A stretch of 57,432 nt of DNA, taken from positions 1-57,432 of the forward strand of contig NZ_RAWM01000050.1 in assembly GCF_003668875.1 (NCBI RefSeq). The letters run 5' to 3'. Both the position numbers and the translations under genes were made by a program. Shown in pieces: positions 38,801 to 44,130 of this stretch. Each line of letters opens with the position of its first letter. Within the stretch, counting starts at the first letter, position 1. The notes beneath the pieces were generated by a model. The model was not told the DNA's origin. It ran no database searches and saw nothing but the letters and a program-made list of their open reading frames with translations. The stretch comes from Corallococcus interemptor. GTDB taxonomy: Bacteria; Myxococcota; Myxococcia; Myxococcales; Myxococcaceae.

Positions 38801-40863
38801 AACGAAAGGCTGGCGAACTGGAGCACGCGGCTGCCCGGCCCGATGCCGTACGCCGTGGCCTCGTGCACGACCAGGTTGCACACGCCCCGGTGCTCGATGG
38901 CGGTCCCCTTGGGCAGGCCCGTGCTGCCGGACGTGTAGAGCACATACGCCAGGTTCCGCGCCCCCACGCCGGAGACAGGAGCCGCCACGCACTCACCCGC
39001 GAGCGCGTCCCGCTCCACATCCAGGCACAGCGCACGCGCGCGATGCCCCTCCGGAAAGCGCTCCAGCAGCGGAGCCTGCGTCACCAGCACGGACGCGCCG
39101 CTGTCCTCCAACATGAACGCCAACCGCTCCCGAGGCAGCAGCGGATCCACGGGCACCCACGCGCCGCCCGCCTTGAGGATGCCCAGCAACCCCACTGCGA
39201 CGTCCAGCGAGCGCTCCACGCTCAAGGCCACCCGAGCCTCCGGCCCCACACCCCGCCGGCGCAGCGCATGCGCGAGCTGGTTGGCGCGCGCATCCAGCTG
39301 TGCGTACGTGAGCGTCTGCCCCTGGAACCGGACCGCCACGGCCTCGGGTGTCCGCCGCGCCTGCGCCTCGAAGAGCGAGTGCAGGCAGCACTCCTCCGGG
39401 AAAGGCGCCGCGCTCCCGGCCCACTCCCGCTGGATCCGAACCACCTCGGCAGGATCCATCAACGGCAGCTCGGACACTCGCCGGCCCGGCTGTGAGACCG
39501 CGCCCTCCAGCAGCGTGCGCAGGTGCGCGAGCAGCCGGTGGATGGAGCCCGGGTCGAAGAGGTCCGTGTTGTACTCCGCAGTGAGGCGCATGCCCTCCGG
39601 CACCTCCATGGCGATGAGCGACAGGTCCGTCTTGCTGGTGCGGTTGTCCACCGGCTGCGCGTCCAGCACGAGCCCCGGCAACCGCAGCGGCGGCAGGGGC
39701 GCGTTCTGCAGCGTCAGCGCGACCTGGAAGAGGGGATTGACGCTCAGTTGGCGCTCCGGCTTCAGCGCGTCCACCAGCTTCTCGAAGGGCACGTCCTGGT
39801 GCGCGTAGGACTCCAGCGTCGTCTCGCGCACGCGGCCCAACAGCTCCCGGAAGGACGGCTGTCCGGACAGGTCCGTGCGGAACGCCAGGTAGTTGGTGAA
39901 CAGGCCGATGAGCCCTTCCAGCTCCGCGCGGCCACGGCCCGCCACGGAGGTGCCCACCACCACGTCCTCTTGGCCGCTGTAGCGCGACAGCAGCACCTGG
40001 AAGCCCGCGAGCAGCACGCCAAAGAGCGTGTTGCCCTCCGCCAGCGCGAGCGCCTTGATGGACTCCACGAGCGCGGGGGGCAGCACCGCGTTGATGCGAG
40101 CCCCGCGCCCGGAGAGCACCGCGGGGCGCGGCCGGTCCGTGGGCAGCTCCAGCACCGCGTCCGGATCCAACCGCTGACGCCAGAAGCCCAGGTGCTGCTC
40201 CAGCACCTCGCCGCGCAGGTACTCGCGCTGCCACGCGGCATAGTCCGCGTACTGCATGGGCAGCGCGGCCAGCGGTGACGGCTTGCCCTCCGCGAGCGCC
40301 GGATACAGCGCGCTCAGCTCCCGCACCAGCACGCCCATGGACCAGCCGTCCGTGATGATGTGGTGCAGCTTGAGCAGCAGCACGTGCTCCAGCGCATCCA
40401 GCCGGTACAGCACGGTGCGCAGCAGCGGGCCCTTCTCCAGGTCGAACGGCTGGCGGGCCTCGCCGGTGATCAGCCGCAGGGCCTCCGCCTCACGCTGCGC
40501 GGCGGGCAGCGACTGGAGGTCCACCACGGGCAGCGCCAGCTCCAGCGCCGGCGCGATGTGCTGCAGCGGCCGTCCGTCCTGCTCGATGAAGGTGGTGCGC
40601 AGCGGCGCGTGACGCCGCACCAGGGTCTGGAGGCTCGCGTGCAGCACGGCCACGTCGAGCGCGCCGGAGAACCGCACGCGGACCGGGATGTTGAACGCGG
40701 CGCTGCCCGGGCTCAGCCGGTCCTGGAACCACATCCGTTCCTGGCTGAAGGACACGGGCGCCTGCGTGGGGCGGACCTTCGTGCGCAGCAGCTCCGCCAG
40801 ACGCGCGCGCTTCTGCTCCGGCGTCATTCCGGCGCCGTTACCTTCCGTTTCAAATGTACTCAT
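26893..40863 (-). CDS. Non-ribosomal peptide synthetase, irregular multimodular, with thioesterase
   Basis: A 4656-residue assembly-line enzyme. Domain order with rough residues: C1 37-468, A1 482-977, T1 (Ser1029), A2 1155-1658, T2 (Ser1708), C2 1767-2202, A-domain stub 2217-2263, C3 2283-2724, A3 2745-3239, T3 (Ser3289), C4 3345-3782, A4 3793-4294, T4 (Ser4346), TE 4392-4656 (GWSFGG, Ser4476). C1, C3 and C4 have HHxxxDG; C2 reads HHVISDA. No C domain lies between T1 and A2, only ~80 residues of linker. After C2 only ~47 residues of an A domain remain. A-domain specificity positions read by eye: DLESIGTVM, DAFWLGMVF, DALFLGATF, DAFWLGFVF (+K), the last three suggesting hydrophobic residues. 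The N-terminal C domain may be a starter type for an acylated peptide. ATG 40863 gives MSTFETEGNGAGMTPEQKRA. No MbtH, phosphopantetheinyl transferase or exporter gene is adjacent. Confidence 0.93.
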   Translation of the reverse strand: MSTFETEGNGAGMTPEQKRARLAELLRTKVRPTQAPVSFSQERMWFQDRLSPGSAAFNIPVRVRFSGALDVAVLHASLQTLVRRHAPLRTTFIEQDGRPLQHIAPALELALPVVDLQSLPAAQREAEALRLITGEARQPFDLEKGPLLRTVLYRLDALEHVLLLKLHHIITDGWSMGVLVRELSALYPALAEGKPSPLAALPMQYADYAAWQREYLRGEVLEQHLGFWRQRLDPDAVLELPTDRPRPAVLSGRGARINAVLPPALVESIKALALAEGNTLFGVLLAGFQVLLSRYSGQEDVVVGTSVAGRGRAELEGLIGLFTNYLAFRTDLSGQPSFRELLGRVRETTLESYAHQDVPFEKLVDALKPERQLSVNPLFQVALTLQNAPLPPLRLPGLVLDAQPVDNRTSKTDLSLIAMEVPEGMRLTAEYNTDLFDPGSIHRLLAHLRTLLEGAVSQPGRRVSELPLMDPAEVVRIQREWAGSAAPFPEECCLHSLFEAQARRTPEAVAVRFQGQTLTYAQLDARANQLAHALRRRGVGPEARVALSVERSLDVAVGLLGILKAGGAWVPVDPLLPRERLAFMLEDSGASVLVTQAPLLERFPEGHRARALCLDVERDALAGECVAAPVSGVGARNLAYVLYTSGSTGLPKGTAIEHRGVCNLVVHEATAYGIGPGSRVLQFASLSFDLSVEEIFTTLCSGATLVLAPLEDLMPGEPLRKLLRDEALTVISLTPATLAATAPEDLPALRTVISGGEALPPEVVARWAPGRTFLNTYGPTEATVMATLTECSADGRVPSIGRPLANVRAYVLDARGGLVPVGVKGELHLGGVGVARGYAGRPSLTAERFVPDAFSGEAGARLYRTGDVVRWREDGTLEFVGRADAQVKVRGFRIEPGEVEAALAKLPPVRDAVVVAREDGPGGKRLVGYVVLRDGVEANGSGLRAALKEALPEYMVPSAVVVLAALPLTTNGKVDRKALPAPDLAGGDPREYVAPRTDTEQRLAGLWQELLGVSRVGATDHFFDLGGHSLLATQALSRIRQTFSVELPLRRLFETPTLDAVARLIDEALAGKGQPAPAPRKAHEVRVRPVPTVPLEDVAREWAARAARTRETTTASTAAPHLWAQESNATAAEARDAVATAQPRAPLTAELRQRVLVEWNATAVEYPRESTLPDVFAQVVARFPEKVAVEFGDSRLTYRQLDERANRLAWQLRSLGVDTDSRVAVALERSLELVVSLVAILKAGAAYVPLDPAYPRARLAAMVEDARPHVLLTSRALLPNLPQEEMLPVVLEEVSFDALPTRAPPRAALPQSLAYIDFTSGSTGRPKGVGTPHAAVLRTLFGVDYARFGPNETLLMMAPLAFDASTFEVWGALLHGAKLAVFPAHPPTDPHELERVLVRHGVTTLWLTVGLFTQVVDAHLPALRSLRQVLTGGDVISASHVRRVLEQLGVPVTAMYGPTETTVFATSHRFTQASQVGASIPLGRPLGNTQVYVLDASGQPVPPGIQGEVYIGGQGLARGYVGQPSLTAERFVPDPFSSTPGARLYGTGDLGRWRDDGVLEFLGRADAQVKVRGFRIELPEIEASLRSHPEVREAIVVVREDVTGDKRLVAYVVAPKSLDVAGLRAFLKQRLPDYMLPAALGRLDALPLTSNGKVDRKALPAPSTFQTGPRTRPPRTDTERRIATLWEEVLQTGSVGAEDNFFDLGGNSLSATQILSRIRRAFQAELSIAAFFAAPTVEAIAHRLESQGPVQAVATPVLMPVPRDGGLPLSFAQQRLWFFAKLEPSSTAYNLPFGMRLEGALDVPALTRGLRDLVQRHESLRTTFREEASGPVQVIVAQPSLPAGWMDLSALPDAERALDAILDDEARQVFNLETGPLWRVLLVRMSEQHHLLLLTMHHVISDAWSMGVLLQELTTLYAAHAEGRAPALKPLPVQYADYSVWQRGWLRDGALEAQLGWWRQQLDGAPKALELPTDRPRPAAQTFRGAVVPFQFPRELSDAMHAVCRAEGVTPSMVVLAALQVLLSRYSGQEDIVVGSPIAGRHHAELEGLIGFFVNTLVLRTKLDGDPSFRELLARVRDVALGAYAHQDVPFDKLVEAVRPERDPRRAPLFQVMLAYQNAPMPETLSTGLRLQPLEPRGGTAKFDLTLALNDTAGGLKGLLEYNTDLFDASTASRMVGHLRALLAGAMNAPERRLSALPMLTLEERALLVHTWSEPGAATAEDASLHGLLEAQARLHPDTAAFEHEGHTLTWAEAHRRAREVLRTLRGRGVVALPPPPPLVPVSRTGPLPLSFAQQRLWLVDQLEPGSAAYNLFMALRVEGALDVRALEQAFASLIARHEALRTVFVAQEGQPVQVILPTVPFTLETVDVGAVSEEAVTQRLREEALRPFDLERGPLLRTALLRLDASTHVLWLNMHHIVSDGWSMGVLVRELTALYGAHVMGRPASLPPLPVQYVDFASWQRAWLKDEVMEHHLVYWRRQLAGAPPLLELPTDRPRPRVLSPVGAQVPVQLPESLSQALQALCQREGATLFMGLMAVWQALLSRYAGQEDITVGSPIAGRTHGDTEGLIGFFVNTLVLRARVDPKASFRELLGQVRATTLAAYEHQDAPFEKLVEELHPQRSLSHSPLFQVVLALRDAPPQPQSVPAGRDGSTLRLVPMEQAEQTTPFDLTLSLVRTPQGLRGAMSYRADLFNPSTALRMMDHLRTLLEAAVANPGQPVSRLALLSRDERQRLLVDWNDTAVTSPTDVPVHVHFAEQARRTPDAVALVQGAESLTYARLDSRANQLAHHLRALGIVPGARVGLALERSFEMVTALLAILKVGAAYVPVDRNAPVERITALLDDADVSVTLTHQPFAHLLPATGARVWLDAQWDAIAAMPTHAPEARVDGEALAYVMFTSGSTGRPKGVCVPHRGITRLVLGSDFMRFGPEEVWLQFAPIAFDASTLEIWGALLHGAKVVLAPPQALSLEELADQMRRYHVTALFMTTALFEQMVLHQGDVLAGVRQVLAGGEVMPWPRMRDHLARIPEGATVIHAYGPTENTTFSTTLPLNRNSRVEGPVSIGRSIPNATTYVLDAHLQPVPVGVAGEVFVGGKGLAWGYLNRPELTAERFVPHPFASTPGERLYRTGDKARWLEDGTLDFLGRFDFQVKVRGFRIELGEIEAALRQLETVKEAVVVAKGEGTEKQLVAYVAPKAGAVLEPDALKAQLRQRLTEAMVPAVWVVLDALPLNVNGKVDRKALPEPEARASSATYEAPRTELEAKLAAIWAQVLRVPRVGVKDDFFALGGHSLLATQVVSRVRAETGAELPLRTLFEASTVEALASRIEASARGPQGSGRPPLVPVPRGGPLPLSFAQQRLWFLDRLEPGSVHYNVPAALRLDGPLDTGALARGLQELVHRHEALRTSFHAREDGEPFQQPHPHAELPLAQVDLSHLPEVEQEAEAKRRALAEALIPFDLTRAPLMRATLLRLSERRHVLLVTLHHIVSDGWTNRILVAELTALHAAFSRGEPSPLPPLTLQYADYATWQRRWLQGEVLEQQLGWWRQQLDGVPHALELPTDKPRPAVQTYRGAQVPVSLPQTVARGIKALCQQEVATPFMALLALWQVLLAVYSGQEDFVIGSPIAGREQGELEGLVGFFVNTLAMRARVDRRGSFRQLLRRVKEGALGAYAHQDLPFERLVEALRPARDPSRAPLLQVLFSTRDSAPPAPGSEALTLRPLELEEAAAKVDLELSLVESPEGISGALLYNTALFEPRTAARMAEHLRTLAEALVAEPEAPLDSVSLLTQTERQRVLVEWNATAVEYPRESTLPGVFAQVVARFPEKVAVEFGDSRLTYRQLDEHSNRLAWQLRSLGVDTDSRVAVALERSLELVVSLVAILKAGAAYVPLDPAYPRARLAAMVEDARPRVLVTSRALLPKLPQEGLLPVVLEEVSLDAQPTHAPPRAALPQSLAYIDFTSGSTGRPKGVGTPHAAVLRTLFGVDYTRFGPDETLLMMAPLAFDASTFEVWGALLHGAKLAVFPAHPPTDPHELEQVLVRHGVTTLWITIGFFTQLVDTHLPALRAVRRVLTGGDVISAAHVRRVLEQVGIPVSAFYGPTESTVFATSHHFTQASQVGASIPLGRPHANMQVYVLDASGQPVPPGIQGELFIGGDGLARGYVGQPSLTAERFVPDPFSSTPGARLYRTGDLGRWRDDGVLEFLGRADAQVKVRGFRIELPEIEAALLAHPTVRGAVVVVREDVPGDKRIVAYVAAEPVDVTELRAFLKQRLPEYMLPSAVMRLDALPLTSNGKVDRKALPAPDSAASAAGSHVAPRTHLEEQLAGCFAEVLRVPRVSITDNFFELGGHSLLALKLIAAIRVHTGHRVPMAALFQHGTVEALAQRIQQEAPPRPTNLVRLEAGTEGKRPLFLVHGGGGGVLGYAELVRQLGHDRPIHGLAASGLEGGALPPASIEALARDYLAQVRAVQPQGPYLLGGWSFGGLVALEMARQLQAVGEGVELLTMIDSAVPTPQPRPEADPLGLLALFGRTLGLRWQDLSLDLEQLRNMEGRERLAYVLEQVRDSNNLGLDLEGAERLFNLHARFYEALRTYVPTGGYSGPTLLFRATVGAPASEETDWSTWLTGPVTSYDVPAEHYSMLSAPHASTVAEPLLQHLRTLP
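27975..29500 (-). repeat. Near-identical A-domain copy (A4), pairs with 35890-37415
   Basis: The DNA coding A4 matches the DNA coding A2 at a constant offset of about 7.9 kb, with long identical runs, for example around 28310-28390 versus 36230-36308 and around 29200-29290 versus 37115-37205. The proteins differ mainly in the substrate-pocket segment. This indicates internal duplication or gene conversion. Confidence 0.85.
35890..37415 (-). repeat. Near-identical A-domain copy (A2), pairs with 27975-29500
   Basis: Partner of the A4 repeat. Shared protein runs include YIDFTSGSTGRPKGVGTPHA and LAFDASTFEVWGALLHGAKL. Differences cluster in the segment after TLW and before YGPTE, as expected if specificity was altered after duplication. 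Confidence 0.85.
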
Positions 40864-40870
40864 GTTTCGA

Positions 40871-40922
40871 GAATAACCGGTCAGCGAGGGGTACTGGGTG
40901 AAAGCGACCCTCGGCGTTATTC
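40871..40922 (-). promoter_or_regulatory. Inverted repeats in the NRPS 5' leader
   Basis: Two nested inverted repeats lie 8-60 bases upstream of the NRPS start: GAATAAC (40871-40877) with GTTATTC (40916-40922), and CGAGGG (40885-40890) with CCCTCG (40908-40913). They could fold as an mRNA leader stem or act as an operator. The spacing on the two sides is unequal (7 versus 2 bases), which weakens a simple operator reading. Confidence 0.35.
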
Positions 40923-41012
40923 CCGGTTGTTTTCGACGGAGACGGGGCCTCGAAGCGGGGCATTTTGCCCCGGCACTCCAGTCATCCGGCAAAAGAACAA
41001 AGTCAGCGATTG

Positions 41013-41039
41013 GGGACGGCCCGGAGGCCGGGCCGTCCC
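41013..41039 (-). terminator. Terminator-like hairpin after the OmpA-family gene
   Basis: GGGACGGCCCGG and CCGGGCCGTCCC form a perfect 12-base stem with a 3-base loop, 10 bases past the stop of the minus-strand gene at 41050. A modest T-rich stretch (CTTTGTTCTTTT) occurs about 10 bases further along on the minus strand. It probably insulates the NRPS gene from upstream transcription. Confidence 0.7.
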
Positions 41040-41049
41040 AACGACCGCG

Positions 41050-42903
41050 TTACTTCTTGTTGGGAGGCGGCGCGCCCGGACCGGGCACCGGCTCGGTGCC
41101 AGGAGGCGGCGGCTCGCCGTGGGGCACCACCGTCTCCTTCGGGCCGGTTTCGATCTCCGACTTCACCAGCTTGAAGTCCACGCGCCGGTTCTTCGCGCGG
41201 CCCAGGGCCGTGTCGTTGGTGGCGATGGGCCGGTCGAACCCGAAGCCCTGGGACGTGAGGCGCTTGCGGTCGATGCCCTTCTTCACCAGGTAGTCGAGCA
41301 CCGACTTCGCGCGCCGGTTGGACAGGTCCATGTTGAGCGCGCGCGTGCCCTTGTTGTCCGTGTGCCCTTCAATCTGCACCGGCCCCAGCGTCGGGTTCTT
41401 GTTGAGCACCGTCGCCACCTCGTCCAGCAGCGGGTACGACTGCTTCTGGATGACCGCGGAGCCGGTCTCGAAGAGGATGTTGCCCTTGATGCGGATGCGG
41501 TCGGACTCCACCACCACGTAGGGCGGAGCGTCGTACGGGCAGCCGTTGTTCTCCGGCGGGCCGGCCACGTCGGGGCAGTCGTCCTCGCCGTCCGGAATCT
41601 CGTCGAAGTCCGTGTCCGGGCAGCCGTCGAAGTCCTTCAGGCCGGGCACCAGCGGGCACTTGTCCAGGGGGTCGACGACGCCGTCGCCGTCGGTGTCCTT
41701 GTCCGGCTCCACCGGGCAGCCCTTGTTCTCCTTCGGGCCGGGCTTGTTGGGGCACATGTCGTCGCCGTCCGCCACGCCGTCGCCGTCGTTGTCCGGATCC
41801 GGGCAGCCGTCCTCGTCGCCGAAGTCGTCCTTGTCCTCGGGCTGCGTGGGGCAGCGGTCGCGCACGTCGGGCACGCCGTCGCCGTCGGAGTCCGGGCCCT
41901 CGTCCTTGAAGGTCTTGTCGTAGCGCACGGCGAACATGACGCGCAGGGCCTCGCGGCCGTAGCCGGTGGTGACGTTGAGGCCGCGGCCCACGTCCAGCTC
42001 CACGCCCCAGTCGCCCCACACCTTCGCGCGAGCGCCCACCAGCAGCTCCCACGGCGACTTGAGCGAATCCGCCTGGTCGAAGTTGAAGGGGCGCGCCAGC
42101 GGCGTGCGCAGGTGCATTTCAGCGGTGGCCTTCACCTCGCGCAGCCGGCGGATGTCCGGCAGGTCCACGATGCCGCCCGCGCCCAGCGTCAGCTCGTCGT
42201 CCACGCGCAGGTTGAGGTACTGCGCCGCGGGGCGGATGAGCACGCCCGCGTTGCCCAGCACGCGCACGGGGCCCAGCTTCTTCTCCAGCGCCAGGCGCGG
42301 CGCCACCACCACGCCGCGCTCACCCGTGAAGCTCCGCGCGCTGCCGGTGGGCAGCCGCACCTCCGCCACCAGCGCGAGCCCCAGCGGGAAGCGGTCCGGG
42401 TTGAGCAGGCTCACGCGCGGCAGCACGCGGATGTCGCCCAGCGTGGTGCTGCTGACGCCCGCGGCGCCGGGGAAGCCCGGCTGGTTCAGCGCTTCGCCCA
42501 ACAGCGCGAAGTTGTCGCCCTGCACCAGGGTGACGGGCAGGTCCACGCCCAGCTCCAACCGCTCCAGCAGCTGGTAGGAGAACAGCAGGTGCGCATCCAG
42601 CCGGTACGGCAGCAGGTTGCCCAGCTTCTCGTCACCCAGCTTGAGGGAGAGGATGCGCCAGTTGAAGTCCAGGAGCAGCGCGCCCCGGTAGCTGCCCACC
42701 GGTTCCACGGTGGCGCCTTCCAGGCCGATGCCGCTGGACTGCGCGGCCGTCGGTTTCACCGGGACGGCGTCGAAGCCTCGGGAGAAGGGGTCGGGTTGGG
42801 CGTGGGCCGCTGCCGTGGTGAGCAGCAGGCCCAGGACCGCGAGTCGCAGGGCCGCGCCGCACGCGGACCGGCTCCTCGAAGGTTGGGAGTCGGGGCATTG
42901 CAT
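41050..42903 (-). CDS. OmpA family outer-membrane protein with thrombospondin type 3 repeats
   Basis: The 617-residue protein has a signal peptide (LRLAVLGLLLTTAAAHAQ), a region of about 280 residues that looks like an outer-membrane beta-barrel, then several DxDxDGxxD calcium-binding repeats (DSDGDGVPDVRDRCP, DNDGDGVADGDDMCPN, DTDGDGVVDPLDKCP). An OmpA C-terminal peptidoglycan-binding domain follows (ILFETGSAVI, IEGHTDNKGTRALNMDLSNR RAKSV, then NRRVDFKL). The end is Pro-rich. Such proteins anchor the outer membrane to the cell wall. Myxobacteria carry many; the precise role is unknown. ATG 42903 is chosen so that the signal peptide is near the N-terminus. Confidence 0.93.
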   Translation of the reverse strand: MQCPDSQPSRSRSACGAALRLAVLGLLLTTAAAHAQPDPFSRGFDAVPVKPTAAQSSGIGLEGATVEPVGSYRGALLLDFNWRILSLKLGDEKLGNLLPYRLDAHLLFSYQLLERLELGVDLPVTLVQGDNFALLGEALNQPGFPGAAGVSSTTLGDIRVLPRVSLLNPDRFPLGLALVAEVRLPTGSARSFTGERGVVVAPRLALEKKLGPVRVLGNAGVLIRPAAQYLNLRVDDELTLGAGGIVDLPDIRRLREVKATAEMHLRTPLARPFNFDQADSLKSPWELLVGARAKVWGDWGVELDVGRGLNVTTGYGREALRVMFAVRYDKTFKDEGPDSDGDGVPDVRDRCPTQPEDKDDFGDEDGCPDPDNDGDGVADGDDMCPNKPGPKENKGCPVEPDKDTDGDGVVDPLDKCPLVPGLKDFDGCPDTDFDEIPDGEDDCPDVAGPPENNGCPYDAPPYVVVESDRIRIKGNILFETGSAVIQKQSYPLLDEVATVLNKNPTLGPVQIEGHTDNKGTRALNMDLSNRRAKSVLDYLVKKGIDRKRLTSQGFGFDRPIATNDTALGRAKNRRVDFKLVKSEIETGPKETVVPHGEPPPPGTEPVPGPGAPPPNKK

Positions 42904-42979
42904 CCTGAGGCTCTTAGCACCCACCTCCCCCCGCCGGAAGAAAACCCCCACCCTTGGCGTGCGAGCTACAGCCCCATGC

Positions 42980-42993
42980 CATTTCTACAAATG
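42980..42993. promoter_or_regulatory. Short palindrome in the divergent promoter region
   Basis: CATTT-CTAC-AAATG is a perfect 5-base inverted repeat in the 190-base gap between the divergent OmpA and DUF3616 genes. It is AT-rich within GC-rich DNA, so it could be an operator, but chance cannot be excluded. Confidence 0.22.
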
Positions 42994-43094
42994 CCGGACG
43001 CGGGGAGGCGCCGCATGTCCTGTTGTTTACGACACAGTTCGCGCGCGGGCCATGCGGGTTCAGGTGCGTGAGAGCCCGTGCGAGAAGCAGGGCC

Positions 43095-44108
43095 ATGAAC
43101 CGGTGGCTCCTGTGGGGATGTGTCCTGGTGGCGGGCTGTGGCTCCCGCGAGGCGAACGTGCGGCGCGACGCGCTGCCCGCCGCGTCCGCGAACACGGTCG
43201 TCTTCGAAGGAAGCTGTGACGCGTCCGGCGCGGTGGAGCTGGGCGGGGGCCTCTTCGTCGTGGCGGACGACGAGGACAACATCCTGCGCGTCTACGATGC
43301 ACGCGCGGGCGGCCGGCCGCTGCGGACGGTGGACCTGACGCCGTCGCTGGATTTGCCGGTGAAGAAGAAGCCGCCGGAGACGGACATCGAAGCGGGCTCG
43401 CGGCTGGGCAACCTGGCCTTCTGGCTCACGTCGCACGGCCGCAACAGCTCCGGCAAGAAGCAGCCCGCGCGCCTGCGCTTCTTCGCCACCAGCGTGGAGG
43501 ATCCGGAGCACGTCCAGCTCGTCGGCCAGCCGTACACGCAGCTGTTGGAGGACCTGCTCGCGGATCCGCGGCTCGCGCCCTACGGCCTGGCGCAGGCGGA
43601 GCCGCTGCCGCCCAAGGAGCCTGGCGGGCTCAACATCGAAGGCCTGACGGCGATGCTGGACGCGCCCGGGATGTGGATTGGCTTTCGCAGTCCGCTGACG
43701 CAGGGCAAGGCGCTGGTGGTGCCGCTGCTGAACCCGGAGGCGGTGGTGCGCGACGGCGCGGCCGCGCGCTTCGGGGAGCCCCGGTTGCTGGAGCTGGGCG
43801 GGCTGGGCATCCGCTCGCTGTCGTCATGGCGGGGGCGCTACCTCATCATGGCGGGGGCCACGGCCTCCGAGGCGAAGTCGCGGCTGTTCACCTGGAAGGG
43901 CGGGGACGACACGCCGGTGCCGGTGACGTCGGTGGACCTGTCGGGCGTGAACCCGGAGGCGTTCTTCACGCCCGACACGTCCGAGGACGTCCTGCTGCTC
44001 AGCGACGACGGCACCGTGCAGGTGGACGGCGTCGAGTGCAAGCGCCAGAAGGATCCGGCGCTCAAGCGCTTCCGCGGCGTGTGGACGGCGTTGCCGGAAA
44101 GCCCCTGA
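43095..44108 (+). CDS. DUF3616 domain lipoprotein
   Basis: The 337-residue protein starts MNRWLLWGCVLVAGCGSREA, a lipoprotein signal with lipobox VAGC. The mature part matches DUF3616: FEGSCDASGAVELGGGLFVV, ADDEDNILRVYD, LGNLAFWLTSHGRNSSGK, GLNIEGLTAM, WIGFRSPL and LLELGGLGIRSL. The family looks like a beta-propeller-type protein of unknown function, exported here. AGCAGGG precedes the ATG at 43095. It converges with the M16 peptidase pair. Confidence 0.88.
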   Translation: MNRWLLWGCVLVAGCGSREANVRRDALPAASANTVVFEGSCDASGAVELGGGLFVVADDEDNILRVYDARAGGRPLRTVDLTPSLDLPVKKKPPETDIEAGSRLGNLAFWLTSHGRNSSGKKQPARLRFFATSVEDPEHVQLVGQPYTQLLEDLLADPRLAPYGLAQAEPLPPKEPGGLNIEGLTAMLDAPGMWIGFRSPLTQGKALVVPLLNPEAVVRDGAAARFGEPRLLELGGLGIRSLSSWRGRYLIMAGATASEAKSRLFTWKGGDDTPVPVTSVDLSGVNPEAFFTPDTSEDVLLLSDDGTVQVDGVECKRQKDPALKRFRGVWTALPESP

Positions 44109-44130
44109 GCGCCGGAGGGGAGCGCGGACC

